From NCBI GenBank assembly GCA_023228195.1, contig JALOBR010000003.1, forward strand, positions 1 to 39,228: a DNA stretch of 39,228 nt, written 5' to 3'. Origin of the DNA: Candidatus Omnitrophota bacterium (GTDB lineage Bacteria; Omnitrophota; Gorgyraeia; Duberdicusellales; 4484-171). This document shows, piece by piece, positions 16,948-24,407 of the stretch. The translations under genes were made by a program, and so were the position numbers. The first letter of the stretch is position 1, and each line of letters starts with the position of its first letter. A model generated the notes under the pieces. It searched no databases. It was not told the origin of the DNA and saw only the letters and a program-made list of their open reading frames with translations.

Positions 16948-17568
16948 ATGATTGTAATTATCGACTACGGAATGGGGAATTTAAGAAACGTTCAAAAGGC
17001 AGGAGAATTTCTGGGAAGAATTCTTCGTGTGACAGATTCTCCTACTATAATAAAGAAAGCAAAAAAAATAATCTTTCCCGGAGTCGGTAATTTCAAGCAG
17101 GCAGTAAAAGAATTAAAGCAAAGAAATATTTTTAATGTATTAATTGACAGAATAAACGAAGGAATTCCTTTTCTCGGTATATGTTTGGGTATGCAGCTTT
17201 TACTTGAGGGTAGCGAAGAGGCTCCCGGGGTCAAAGGATTAGGAGTATTAAAAGGTAAAGTAAGAAAGTTTAACGAAAAAAAAATAATTGTTCCGCATAT
17301 GGGGTGGAATCAGGCGCAAAGCGCATGGCGCATAGCGCATAGCGGTAAAAGCTTATTTAAAGGAATACCAGACAAAAGTTATTTTTATTTTGCGCATTCA
17401 TACTATTGCGATATAACCGAAAAAGACGCCGTACTTGCTATCACGGAATACGGCATAAATTTTTCTTCAGCTTGCTGTAAGAAGAATATCTGGGGCGTGC
17501 AGTTTCACCCGGAAAAAAGCCAGAAAATCGGTCTTAAACTTTTCGATAATTTTCTGAAATTTTGTTAA
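16948..17568 (+). CDS. hisH: Imidazole glycerol phosphate synthase, glutaminase subunit
   Basis: Class I glutamine amidotransferase supplying ammonia to HisF. The 206 residues show DYGMGNLRNV, the oxyanion region FPGVGNF, nucleophile C79 in GICLGMQLL, and H187/E189 in QFHPEKS. Between the conserved PHMGWNQ and LFKGI the protein is about five residues longer than usual. This stretch (SAWRIAHSGK) is encoded by a 7-bp tandem repeat. The start directly follows an ATCTGTG-family repeat without a Shine-Dalgarno. Its partner hisF is not in the window. Confidence 0.96.
   Translation: MIVIIDYGMGNLRNVQKAGEFLGRILRVTDSPTIIKKAKKIIFPGVGNFKQAVKELKQRNIFNVLIDRINEGIPFLGICLGMQLLLEGSEEAPGVKGLGVLKGKVRKFNEKKIIVPHMGWNQAQSAWRIAHSGKSLFKGIPDKSYFYFAHSYYCDITEKDAVLAITEYGINFSSACCKKNIWGVQFHPEKSQKIGLKLFDNFLKFC
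17314..17345 (+). repeat. Heptanucleotide tandem repeat inside hisH
   Basis: Four consecutive 7-mers read GCGCAAA, GCGCATG, GCGCATA, GCGCATA, followed by a partial GCGG. It encodes part of an extra loop between the GWN and LFKG motifs. Since 7 is not a multiple of 3, gain or loss of one unit would shift the reading frame. Confidence 0.8.
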
Positions 17569-17610
17569 TTTTTATTTTGATTCTAACTTCAAACCAAATA
17601 ATTCAATTTT

Positions 17611-18330
17611 ATGGTAATTATTCCGGCAATTGATTTATACGATGGCAAAGTAGTCCGTTTTGTCAAAGGCGATCCTTTGCTCTCAACGGTTTACAGCGAT
17701 AATCCTTTGGATGTTGCAAAGAGCTTTAAGCAAGAGGGCGCAAGCATGCTCCATATTGTTGATTTATCTGCCGCATTGGGTGAAGCCGATAATCTAAAGA
17801 TAGTTGAAAGAATACTTAATGAGGTAGATATAAAAGTTGAGGTAGGTGGCGGCATACGCAGCATAGATATTGCGGTTAAACTTGTATCTTTAGGGGCAGA
17901 AAGGATAGTCATAGGCACTAAAAGCCTTGACGATAATTTCCTTAAAAATTTAACTGCGAGCATAGATATAAAAAAAATAGCCGTAGGCGTGGATGTTAAA
18001 GAGGGTAGGCTTGCAACAAAGGGGTGGAAAGAAAAAAGCGCGCTGGAACCTATGAGTTTCATAGAAAATATCATATCGAAGGGCATTAAATGGATAATAT
18101 ATACCGACATATCAAGGGACGGCACTTTATCAGGCGTAAACCTTGCTGCTCTTTCGGAATTTTCGCGGTTTAAAAGTATTAATTTCATTGCATCGGGAGG
18201 GGTATCGAGCCTGGAAGACCTTAAGAACCTTAAGGAAAAATTGCCTTTTGTGTGGGGCTGTATTTGCGGAAAAGCCTTGTATGACGGTAAGTTTAAGCTA
18301 AAAGAAGCCATCTCCATTTTAAAAGGCTGA
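17611..18330 (+). CDS. hisA: Phosphoribosylformimino-AICAR phosphate isomerase
   Basis: Amadori isomerase of histidine synthesis (ProFAR to PRFAR), a TIM barrel of 239 residues. Seen: N-terminal PAIDLYDGKVVRFVKG with the catalytic Asp at position 8, VEVGGGIRS (phosphate site), GVDVKEGRLATKGW, YTDISRDGTLSG with the second Asp, and FIASGGVSSLEDL with the second phosphate site. The RDGTLSG form and the preceding hisH favour HisA over the HisF paralogue. No Shine-Dalgarno is visible in the 42-nt spacer. It ends the his block of this window. Confidence 0.96.
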   Translation: MVIIPAIDLYDGKVVRFVKGDPLLSTVYSDNPLDVAKSFKQEGASMLHIVDLSAALGEADNLKIVERILNEVDIKVEVGGGIRSIDIAVKLVSLGAERIVIGTKSLDDNFLKNLTASIDIKKIAVGVDVKEGRLATKGWKEKSALEPMSFIENIISKGIKWIIYTDISRDGTLSGVNLAALSEFSRFKSINFIASGGVSSLEDLKNLKEKLPFVWGCICGKALYDGKFKLKEAISILKG

Positions 18331-18351
18331 CCAGAAGGCCTTTAATAGATA

Positions 18352-18379
18352 TTGACAATTTTATAGAATATGGTATAAA
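18352..18379 (+). promoter_or_regulatory. Promoter of rplM-rpsI
   Basis: A consensus TTGACA (18352-18357), a 16-bp spacer and TATAAA (18374-18379) give one of the best sigma-70 promoters in the window. It lies in the hisA-rplM gap and leaves a leader of about 45 nt before the GTG start at 18430, with CCGGAGGA as ribosome-binding site. Confidence 0.65.
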
Positions 18380-18429
18380 AGACGAATTCTACTTGTTTAG
18401 ACTATATAATATAACCGGAGGAAAAGAAA

Positions 18430-18855
18430 GTGAAAAAAACGCAATTTTTTAACAAAGTCGAACGTAAATGGATATTGATTGATGCAAAGGATATGGTTCT
18501 GGGCAGGCTTTCTACCCGTATCGCAAAAATATTACAGGGTAAAACCAAGGCGACCTATACTCCTAATTTCTTATGCGGGGACAAGGTAATAGTAATAAAT
18601 GCAAAGCATATAAAAATTACGGGCAATAAGCTGGAAAATAAGAATTACGACAGGTATTCCGGCTATCCCGGCGGTATAAAAGAAATAAGTTTAAAGCGTT
18701 TACAGGAAAAGAACCCTTCGCGCGTGCTTTATTGTGCGGTAAGAGGGATGCTTCCAAAAACTCTTTTAGCCAAGAGGATGATACGCGGGCTTAAAATTTA
18801 TGCGGAAGATAAACATGACCAAGAGGCTCAACAGCCGGTAAAATTAGAGGTGTAA
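18430..18855 (+). CDS. rplM: 50S ribosomal protein L13
   Basis: Large-subunit protein L13, an early assembly protein. The 141 residues show the family signature [16 protein letters not shown] at the N-terminus, [25 protein letters not shown] and the conserved [14 protein letters not shown]. The start is GTG, set by CCGGAGGAAAAG a few bases upstream. It is followed at 4 nt by rpsI, the usual L13-S9 pair, and preceded by a strong promoter. Confidence 0.99.
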   Translation: MKKTQFFNKVERKWILIDAKDMVLGRLSTRIAKILQGKTKATYTPNFLCGDKVIVINAKHIKITGNKLENKNYDRYSGYPGGIKEISLKRLQEKNPSRVLYCAVRGMLPKTLLAKRMIRGLKIYAEDKHDQEAQQPVKLEV

Positions 18856-18859
18856 TATT

Positions 18860-19261
18860 ATGCAGCAGGATACAAAATCAATTTTAACCACAGGCAGAAG
18901 AAAAGAATCCCGCGCACGTGTACGTTTACTTCTTGATGGTCAGGGTAAGGTTACGATAAACGGAAAAGACATAACTAAATATTTCGTAACTGTCGACCAG
19001 GTAATGCAGGTTAAAAAACCTTTCACTGTTTCAAGCACAGAAGGAAAATTCGATGTGTTGGCAACTGTCACAGGCGGAGGAATAAACGGCCAGGCTGGCG
19101 CAATAAGCCTTGGCATTTCCCGCGCATTGCTTGGATGGAACCCTGAATTGAGGCCGACTCTTCGCAAGGAAAATCTTCTCACAAGAGATCCTCGTACCAA
19201 AGAACGTAAAAAATACGGCCGCAAAGGCGCACGCCGCAGATTCCAGTGGACAAAACGTTAA
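18860..19261 (+). CDS. rpsI: 30S ribosomal protein S9
   Basis: Small-subunit protein whose basic C-terminal tail reaches the P-site tRNA. The 133 residues include [52 protein letters not shown] and the tail RRFQWTKR. The usual ending is FSKR, so WTKR is a small variation that keeps the terminal Lys-Arg. It is translated together with rplM and followed by a long inverted repeat that may end the transcript. Confidence 0.99.
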   Translation: MQQDTKSILTTGRRKESRARVRLLLDGQGKVTINGKDITKYFVTVDQVMQVKKPFTVSSTEGKFDVLATVTGGGINGQAGAISLGISRALLGWNPELRPTLRKENLLTRDPRTKERKKYGRKGARRRFQWTKR

Positions 19262-19274
19262 AAATAGAAATATA

Positions 19275-19328
19275 ATCAAAATACCATAAAACTACAAAGT
19301 ATATTTGTATGTTTTATGGTATTTTGAT
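19275..19328. terminator. Perfect 18-bp inverted repeat after rpsI, possible terminator
   Basis: Arms 19275-19292 and 19311-19328 are perfect reverse complements of 18 nt. The 18-nt loop holds a further 6-bp stem (TACAAA/TTTGTA), so the whole 54 nt can form one long hairpin. It is AT-rich and no long T-run follows, so it is not a textbook intrinsic terminator. It could be a bidirectional terminator, an mRNA-stabilising hairpin or a small mobile repeat. Confidence 0.5.
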
Positions 19329-19378
19329 TTATGCGCTTAAAGTCCATATATCCTTAGGTTTGGTTTGCCCCAAAAACC

Positions 19379-19407
19379 TTGACAATTATCCCTAATTGCG
19401 TTAATGT
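19379..19407 (+). promoter_or_regulatory. Candidate promoter of the rib operon
   Basis: TTGACA (19379-19384), a 17-bp spacer and TAATGT (19402-19407). The -35 is perfect and the -10 is poor. It would give a leader of roughly 120 nt before the ribBA ATG at 19538, which contains alternative hairpins. Confidence 0.4.
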
Positions 19408-19464
19408 ATCTTACTTTTCAACATTCCCTTTGCTATGTTTCCGAAGGCAGATGTGGTGGTAATA

Positions 19465-19522
19465 GTGGAGCGGGACGTCGCTACACGAGGTGAGAAGTTC
19501 TTTTTGGCATAAGTATTCGTGT
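19465..19522 (+). promoter_or_regulatory. Structured ribBA leader with two exclusive hairpins
   Basis: GTGGAGCG (19465-19472) pairs with CGCTACAC (19479-19486) with one mismatch. ACACGA (19483-19488), sharing four of those bases, can instead pair with TCGTGT (19517-19522). Mutually exclusive helices before a riboflavin gene suggest regulation, but the conserved sequence blocks of the FMN riboswitch (RFN element) are not present. Drawn by eye. Confidence 0.3.
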
Positions 19523-19537
19523 GGCCCCAGTAATTCT

Positions 19538-20725
19538 ATGTTTAGTCCTATTGAAGATATTTTAAAAGATTTAAAACAAGGTAAATTCGTAATCGTCGTT
19601 GATGACGAAAAACGGGAAAACGAAGGAGACCTTGTTATCGCTGCACAATTTGCTACTCCTTCTGCCATAAACTTCATGATAAAAGAAGCAAAAGGGCTTG
19701 TTTGTGTCCCGCTTGCCAAAGAAAGAATAAAAGAATTAGCGTTATTACCCATGCATTTAGAGCCAGGCAACGACCCTTTTAAGACAGCATGGAGAATTTC
19801 TGTGGATGCCGCGGCAGGCGTTACTACAGGGATTTCTGCATATGACCGTGCAAGGACGGTCGAGGTTTTAGTAAACCCCCAAACTTTATCTACCGATTTA
19901 ATCAGGCCGGGCCATACATTTCCCCTTGAAGCAAAAGAAGGCGGAGTTTTGGTAAGAGCGGGCCACACAGAAGCGGCAGTTGATTTGGCTCGTCTTTCTG
20001 GTCTGTATCCAGCAGGAGTAATCTGTGAAATAATTAAAGAAGACGGGCAAATGGCGCGTTTATCTGATTTAGTTGAATTTTCCAAAAAACACAATTTAAA
20101 AATCTGCACAATCGCTTCTTTGATCGAATATCGCAGAAAAAAAGAAAAACTGATAAAATTTATAGAGAAAATAAATCTTCCAACCAACTACGGAAGTTTT
20201 GTGCTTCATCTTTACGAATCGCTTATTGACGGCAGTGAACACATCGCTATAGTCAGCGGCAAGATTTCCGGCAACCCTACTGTTGTGCGCGTGCATTCGG
20301 AATGCTTAACCGGGGATGTTTTTTTATCCCGCAGATGCGACTGCGGAAGCCAACTGCATGAATGTCTTGATATAATTGCTAAATCCGGCGGAGTAGTGCT
20401 TTATATGCGCCAGGAGGGCCGCGGCATAGGCCTTAAGAATAAAATAAAAGCATATGCTTTACAGGAAAAAGATGCGGATACGGTTGAAGCAAATAATATG
20501 TTAGGTTTTGCTTCAGACTTAAGAGATTATGGCATAGGAGCACAGATACTCGCGGATTTAGGCGTTACCAAGATAAGATTGCTTACAAATAATCCCAAAA
20601 AAATCATCGGTTTAGAAGGTTATGGCTTGGAAATTGTTGAAAGGATAGCCATAAAAATTGATTCTTGTACGGAGAATGAAAAATATCTGAATACAAAAAA
20701 GAATAAATTGGACCATATTCTGTGA
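19538..20725 (+). CDS. ribBA: Bifunctional DHBP synthase / GTP cyclohydrolase II
   Basis: Makes both riboflavin precursors: 3,4-dihydroxybutanone phosphate from ribulose-5-phosphate (N-terminal RibB) and the pyrimidine from GTP (C-terminal RibA). RibB motifs include DDEKRENEGDLVIAA, GVTTGISAYDRA, RPGHTFPL and GHTEAAVDLAR. RibA has zinc cysteines C256, C267 and C269 (VHSECLTGD, RRCDCG) and RQEGRGIGL. ATG 19538 gives 395 residues and begins at the typical RibB N-terminus. A GTG at 19490 would add 16 unlike residues. No clear Shine-Dalgarno. It heads the riboflavin block. Confidence 0.97.
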   Translation: MFSPIEDILKDLKQGKFVIVVDDEKRENEGDLVIAAQFATPSAINFMIKEAKGLVCVPLAKERIKELALLPMHLEPGNDPFKTAWRISVDAAAGVTTGISAYDRARTVEVLVNPQTLSTDLIRPGHTFPLEAKEGGVLVRAGHTEAAVDLARLSGLYPAGVICEIIKEDGQMARLSDLVEFSKKHNLKICTIASLIEYRRKKEKLIKFIEKINLPTNYGSFVLHLYESLIDGSEHIAIVSGKISGNPTVVRVHSECLTGDVFLSRRCDCGSQLHECLDIIAKSGGVVLYMRQEGRGIGLKNKIKAYALQEKDADTVEANNMLGFASDLRDYGIGAQILADLGVTKIRLLTNNPKKIIGLEGYGLEIVERIAIKIDSCTENEKYLNTKKNKLDHIL

Positions 20726-20804
20726 AATTGTGTAGTTGCCTATCACTTGCGTTAGGTGTTAGGTTGTCAAATTGATTTAATCCCTTTCGGGGGTAATTCC
20801 AATG

Positions 20805-20848
20805 AGACTGTAATTTTTCTTTGGGATGAGAAAAATTACATAGTCGAA
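20805..20848 (+). promoter_or_regulatory. Long hairpin in the ribH leader
   Basis: TGTAATTTTTCT pairs perfectly with AGAAAAATTACA across an 8-nt loop (TTGGGATG). The flanking GACT and AGTC extend the stem past a single bulged T. A small CCC-TTTC-GGG hairpin lies just upstream. It ends about 10 nt before the ribH ribosome-binding site AGGAGGG, so it could act in translation control or mRNA processing. I cannot fit the FMN riboswitch consensus to it. Confidence 0.5.
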
Positions 20849-20866
20849 TTGTCATTAGGAGGGTAT

Positions 20867-21325
20867 ATGAAAGAAATAACAGGTAACTATTCAGGTAAGG
20901 GAAAGAAAATAGCAATAATTATTTCAAGGTTCAACGAGTTCGTGAGCGGCGAGTTGTTGAGCGGCTGCATTGATACGTTAAGAAAATCAGGAGTTGACGA
21001 GAAAGACTTACTGGTTATATGGACTCCGGGCGCTTTTGAGATTCCCCAGGTTTTAAACAAAATCGATACTAAAAAAGTAGATGCAATTATAACATTGGGG
21101 GCAGTGATAAGAGGAGATACCCCTCATTTTGATTACATAGCTTCCGAAGTCGCTAAAGGGGTTGCAAAGCTTTCCCTGGATAAGAATATTCCCGTAACAT
21201 TTGGTATAATTACCGCCGATAGCACGGAACAGGCTATTGAGCGTGCCGGAACAAAGCAGGGCAATAAAGGCAGAGACGCTGCCCTCTCAGCGCTTGAAAT
21301 GGCAAATATCTATACGCAAATATAG
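20867..21325 (+). CDS. ribH: 6,7-dimethyl-8-ribityllumazine synthase
   Basis: Condenses the ribityl-pyrimidine with dihydroxybutanone phosphate, the penultimate step of riboflavin synthesis, usually as a 60-mer shell. The 152 residues show SRFNEFVSGELLSGC, the substrate loop PGAFEIPQ, GAVIRGDTPHFDYI with the catalytic His, and FGIITADSTEQAIERAGTKQGNKG. AGGAGGG four bases before ATG 20867 fixes the start; upstream in-frame codons are only leader. Its product would need riboflavin synthase (ribE), which is not in this window. Confidence 0.98.
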   Translation: MKEITGNYSGKGKKIAIIISRFNEFVSGELLSGCIDTLRKSGVDEKDLLVIWTPGAFEIPQVLNKIDTKKVDAIITLGAVIRGDTPHFDYIASEVAKGVAKLSLDKNIPVTFGIITADSTEQAIERAGTKQGNKGRDAALSALEMANIYTQI

Positions 21326-21345
21326 ATCAAAAGAGGTAGTTTGGC

Positions 21346-21395
21346 ACTTGCCTGCCGGTAGCCCAACAGGGCGTCCTGGTGGACAGGCAGGGATG
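21346..21395. repeat. Three-helix GC-rich palindromic repeat
   Basis: An outer stem CCTGCC (21351-21356) with GGCAGG (21386-21391) encloses two hairpins: GCCC-AACA-GGGC (21361-21372) and GTCC-TGGT-GGAC (21373-21384). The result is a neat three-way junction. The reverse complement of the inner part recurs, with small changes, at 32895-32918. The element fills the ribH-nusB spacer. Confidence 0.75.
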
Positions 21396-21431
21396 GCAGA
21401 TAGCACTTTCTATCCGTTTAACTCATAATTT

Positions 21432-21860
21432 ATGCGTTTACGTTCAAAAGCAAGAGAAGTCGTCTTACACATACTTTATCAGGTTGAAATAGCTCACACT
21501 GATTATCAATCGGCCTGCCAAAATTATCTTAAAAATTATCCGCAAAAACAGGAAGTTATCGATTTCTCACATACCCTCATTGAAGGTGTATGCAAAAATC
21601 TAAAAGACATTGATTCTTTAATTAAAAAATACGTAAAAAACTGGGAAATTGACCGCATGGCTGTTATAGACAGGAATATTTTGAGGCTCGCGTGTTTTGA
21701 AATTATAAATCTTCCGGAAATACCGCCAAAAGTTTCAATAAATGAAGCAATAGAACTTGCTAAACGTTTTGGAGATATTGATTCGCCTCGTTTTGTAAAC
21801 GGTGTACTCGATAAAATTTACAAAATGGAAAGCAAAAAGGTTAACGAAGTAACGCAGTAA
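21432..21860 (+). CDS. nusB: Transcription antitermination factor NusB
   Basis: Helical protein that with NusE (S10) binds boxA RNA and supports rRNA transcription. The 142 residues have the typical basic start [18 protein letters not shown], the middle [28 protein letters not shown], and the conserved [30 protein letters not shown] ribH-nusB order is common in bacteria. A palindromic repeat separates it from ribH and no strong Shine-Dalgarno is visible. Confidence 0.97.
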   Translation: MRLRSKAREVVLHILYQVEIAHTDYQSACQNYLKNYPQKQEVIDFSHTLIEGVCKNLKDIDSLIKKYVKNWEIDRMAVIDRNILRLACFEIINLPEIPPKVSINEAIELAKRFGDIDSPRFVNGVLDKIYKMESKKVNEVTQ

Positions 21861-21898
21861 TTCCGCTACAAAATATTATTTTCCCGTTTTCTTGCTTT

Positions 21899-22747
21899 AT
21901 GAACCAAAATAACGGCAAAGACAATTTAACTAAAAAATGCGACCTGCATATACACTCTGCTTTTTCGGATAGCGACGCGACGATTGAAGAAATTTTTAAA
22001 ACTGCTAGGGATAGAGGCCTTTCCGCTATAGCCATTACCGACCACGATACGGTTGACGGGTTAATTGAGGCTAAAAAGTTTAGCGCTGTTTATGGTGTTG
22101 AACTCGTCGAGGGGATTGAATTAAGCGCCCAAAAAGACGATGTTGAAGTTCACATCCTTGGATATTTTTTAGATTCCGAGAACGCAGAGCTTAAAAAAGA
22201 ATTATCCGATATCTATATTTTAAGAAGAGAACGCTTGATAAAAATGGTAGATAAGCTTAAGCTCTTAGGCCTTAGATTAAACATCGAGGAAATATTTGAA
22301 AAGACTAGAAATGCAATACCTACGCGCCTGCACTTGGCTCTTTATCTTATAAAGAAAGGTTATGCTAAAACAATAGGGCAGGCTTTCGAGAAGTATCTTT
22401 CTCCGGGTAAGCCAGGCTACATATCTCGTTTTAAATATTCCATAGAAGAAGCAATTAAATTAATTAAAAATTATGGGGGTTTGTCATTTTTGGCTCATCC
22501 AAACATTATACCGGATCAGTCATGGATTGAAGAGTTTGTCGCGCTTGGCGTTGATGGGTTAGAGGTGGTTTATCCGCGCTTTTCAAATGCAAAGATTTTG
22601 ATGTATAAGAATATGGCTGATAAATTTGGTATTTTAAAAAGCGGCGGTTCAGACGCTCATGGAAGTTACAGGGATTTTACCAAAATAGGAGACATTACTG
22701 TTCCTTATGAGTGGTTGGAAGCCATGAAGAAGAAAAAAGGAATTTAA
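21899..22747 (+). CDS. PHP-domain metal-dependent phosphoesterase (RNase AM/TrpH-like)
   Basis: A 282-residue PHP phosphoesterase. Metal-binding motifs are DLHIHS (H17, H19), TDHD (D48-D50), GIELSA (E74) and HILGYF (H85), then LAHPN and GGSDAHG near the end. This set and the length match the YciV/TrpH family, known as 3',5'-nucleotide bisphosphate phosphatase or 5'-to-3' exonuclease RNase AM. PHP domains also occur in histidinol phosphatases, but that family has a different motif layout. It lies between nusB and ribD with short spacers. A link to riboflavin synthesis, for example the missing pyrimidine-phosphate phosphatase, is a guess. Confidence 0.85.
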   Translation: MNQNNGKDNLTKKCDLHIHSAFSDSDATIEEIFKTARDRGLSAIAITDHDTVDGLIEAKKFSAVYGVELVEGIELSAQKDDVEVHILGYFLDSENAELKKELSDIYILRRERLIKMVDKLKLLGLRLNIEEIFEKTRNAIPTRLHLALYLIKKGYAKTIGQAFEKYLSPGKPGYISRFKYSIEEAIKLIKNYGGLSFLAHPNIIPDQSWIEEFVALGVDGLEVVYPRFSNAKILMYKNMADKFGILKSGGSDAHGSYRDFTKIGDITVPYEWLEAMKKKKGI

Positions 22748-22753
22748 CTAAGC

Positions 22754-23827
22754 GTGAAGCGGGACATTTATTTTTTAAAAAAAACATTAGAGCTTGCAAA
22801 AAGGGCCGAAGGCCATACCTCGCCAAACCCAATGGTTGGCGCTGTTATCTTAAAAAACAACAAAGAAATTTCTTGTGGGTTTCATAAAAAAAGCGGTAAG
22901 CCCCACGCCGAGATAGAAGCAATAAACAATGCAAGGATAAATATAAAAGGGGCAACTTTATATATAAATTTGGAACCTTGTTGCCATTTTGGCAGGACAC
23001 CGCCTTGCGTTGATAAGATCATAGAATCGGGCATAAGGCGGGTAGTTATTGCAACCTTAGACCCTAATCCTGTCGTACATGGCAAGTCTGTAAGCAAGCT
23101 TAAAAAAGCAGGCATTAAAGTAAGCGTTGGTTGTTTTTCTAAGCAAGCGCGTCGGCTAAATGAAGTTTTTTTCAAAAATATGGAAGCCAAAAGGCCTTTT
23201 GTCGTAGTTAAGCTGGCCCAGAGTCTGGATGGTAAAATTGCGGCTGCTGGCGGAGAGTCGAAATGGATTACAGGAGAACATGCCAGAAAATTTGCAAGGA
23301 AATTACGCGATAAGTACGACTGCGTTTTGGTCGGTATAAATACAGTCATAAAAGATAATCCGCGCCTTAACGGAGTTAAAAAAAATCCTTATAAGGTAGT
23401 CATTGACCCGAAGCTGCGTATTCCAAAAGATGCCTATATTTTAAAAAATGATTCACAAAAATTAATAATATTTGCGTCAACCAAGGCTAAAAAAAAGAGT
23501 CTCAAAAATACAAAGGTATTTTTTATTAAAGAAGAAAAAGGCAAATTACCGGTTAAAGAAATTTTGTCTATTCTCAATCAGCACGGCATAACTTCGGTAT
23601 TTGTTGAGGGCGGCTCGTGCACGGCCGCTAATTTTTTTGAAGAAAAGTTAGTTGATAAAGTGCATTTTTTCATTGCACCGATAATCCTGGGAGGAAAATC
23701 CGCGTTAACTTCAATCGGCGGGCAAGGTTTATCTTTAAGAGATTGTCCGGAGGTGAGTGAGCTGAGAATAGAAAAAATCGGACAGGATATGCTTATAACA
23801 GGATACCCTTATTATGACAAAAAATAA
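22754..23827 (+). CDS. ribD: Bifunctional riboflavin deaminase-reductase RibD
   Basis: Deaminates and then reduces the RibA product. The N-terminal cytidine-deaminase-like domain has zinc ligands H51 (KPHAEIEAI), C76 and C85 (EPCCHFGRTPPC) and the SPNPMVGAV start. The C-terminal reductase domain, from about residue 150, shows VVKLAQSLDGKIA, KWITGEHAR, VLVGINTV and FVEGGSCTAANF. The 357 residues are complete. The start is GTG 22754, 6 nt after the PHP gene. The 3' end overlaps the next gene by 14 bp. Confidence 0.97.
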   Translation: MKRDIYFLKKTLELAKRAEGHTSPNPMVGAVILKNNKEISCGFHKKSGKPHAEIEAINNARINIKGATLYINLEPCCHFGRTPPCVDKIIESGIRRVVIATLDPNPVVHGKSVSKLKKAGIKVSVGCFSKQARRLNEVFFKNMEAKRPFVVVKLAQSLDGKIAAAGGESKWITGEHARKFARKLRDKYDCVLVGINTVIKDNPRLNGVKKNPYKVVIDPKLRIPKDAYILKNDSQKLIIFASTKAKKKSLKNTKVFFIKEEKGKLPVKEILSILNQHGITSVFVEGGSCTAANFFEEKLVDKVHFFIAPIILGGKSALTSIGGQGLSLRDCPEVSELRIEKIGQDMLITGYPYYDKK

Positions 23828-24398
23828 ATTATATGAATTAATCGTAAGCCGGCGCAGTATCCGTTTTTTTAAACAGAAAAACGTTCCTCTAAGCGTAATA
23901 AAAAAAGCCATAAACTGCGCGCGGTTAGCCCCATCCGCCGCTAATTTGCAGTTTCTGGAATATCTCGTAATAAAACGTAACGACATAAAGGAAAAAGTTT
24001 TTGGATGCCTTCGTTTTGCAGCTTACATTGCCCCTAAAAGAAACCCGCCCATAGATAAACGGCCTGATTTTTATATAGTAATGCTTATTAATAAAGAAAG
24101 GTCCGGCGCGCCGAATTTAAGAGACATCGGCGTAAGCGCTCAAAATATTATGCTTTCGCTTTTATCGTCACGCGTTGGCTCCTGCTGGCTGCAAAATATA
24201 GATAGAAACAGTTTAACCGCAATTTTAAATATTGGAGAAAATTTTGAAATAGACTCTGTAATCGCGGCAGGATTTCCAAAAGAGCGGCCAAAGCTCGAGG
24301 ATGATTCCAAAAATATAAAGTATTGGCTTGATAACAGTGGCCGATTGCATGTTCCAAAACGTTCCCTAAAGGATGTCTTGCATTATAATAATATATAG
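23814..24398 (+). CDS. Nitroreductase-family flavoprotein
   Basis: A 194-residue FMN-dependent oxidoreductase of the nitroreductase superfamily. The N-terminal RRSIRFFKQKNV and the region RLAPSAANLQ form the FMN phosphate site. DIGVSAQNIMLSLLSSRVGSCWL and AAGFPKERP are the typical middle and C-terminal blocks. It overlaps ribD by 14 bp in another frame, so it is translationally coupled to a flavin gene, which fits an FMN user. The substrate cannot be told; family members range from nitroreductases to dehalogenases and BluB-like flavin destructases. Confidence 0.9.
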   Translation: MTKNKLYELIVSRRSIRFFKQKNVPLSVIKKAINCARLAPSAANLQFLEYLVIKRNDIKEKVFGCLRFAAYIAPKRNPPIDKRPDFYIVMLINKERSGAPNLRDIGVSAQNIMLSLLSSRVGSCWLQNIDRNSLTAILNIGENFEIDSVIAAGFPKERPKLEDDSKNIKYWLDNSGRLHVPKRSLKDVLHYNNI

Positions 24399-24407
24399 GG
24401 GAGTTAT

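Noticed and set aside
17691..18317. A 208-codon antisense open frame opposite hisA
   Set aside because: It mirrors the hisA reading frame with no recognisable motif or ribosome-binding site.
19329..19537. FMN riboswitch (RFN element) upstream of ribBA
   Set aside because: The conserved RFN blocks (such as the GGGGCAGGGTGAAATTCCC and GACCGGCGGT types) are not seen; only unclassified hairpins.
19490..19537. GTG 19490 as the ribBA start
   Set aside because: The 16 added residues are unlike RibB N-termini and overlap the structured leader; ATG 19538 gives the canonical start.
19411..20187. A 258-codon antisense open frame opposite ribBA
   Set aside because: It is entirely opposite a certain RibBA domain and its translation matches nothing; a codon-usage shadow.
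20726..20866. FMN riboswitch upstream of ribH
   Set aside because: CTTTCGGGGG followed by AATTCC and a GGATGAGA-like word resemble fragments of the RFN ends, but the middle conserved helices are absent and the region is too short.
20756..20866. An upstream start for ribH adding 37 residues
   Set aside because: The added residues translate the leader hairpin; AGGAGGG just before ATG 20867 decides the start.
21237..21428. A 63-codon open frame overlapping the end of ribH
   Set aside because: It reads ribH in another frame and then the palindromic repeat; no evidence of coding.
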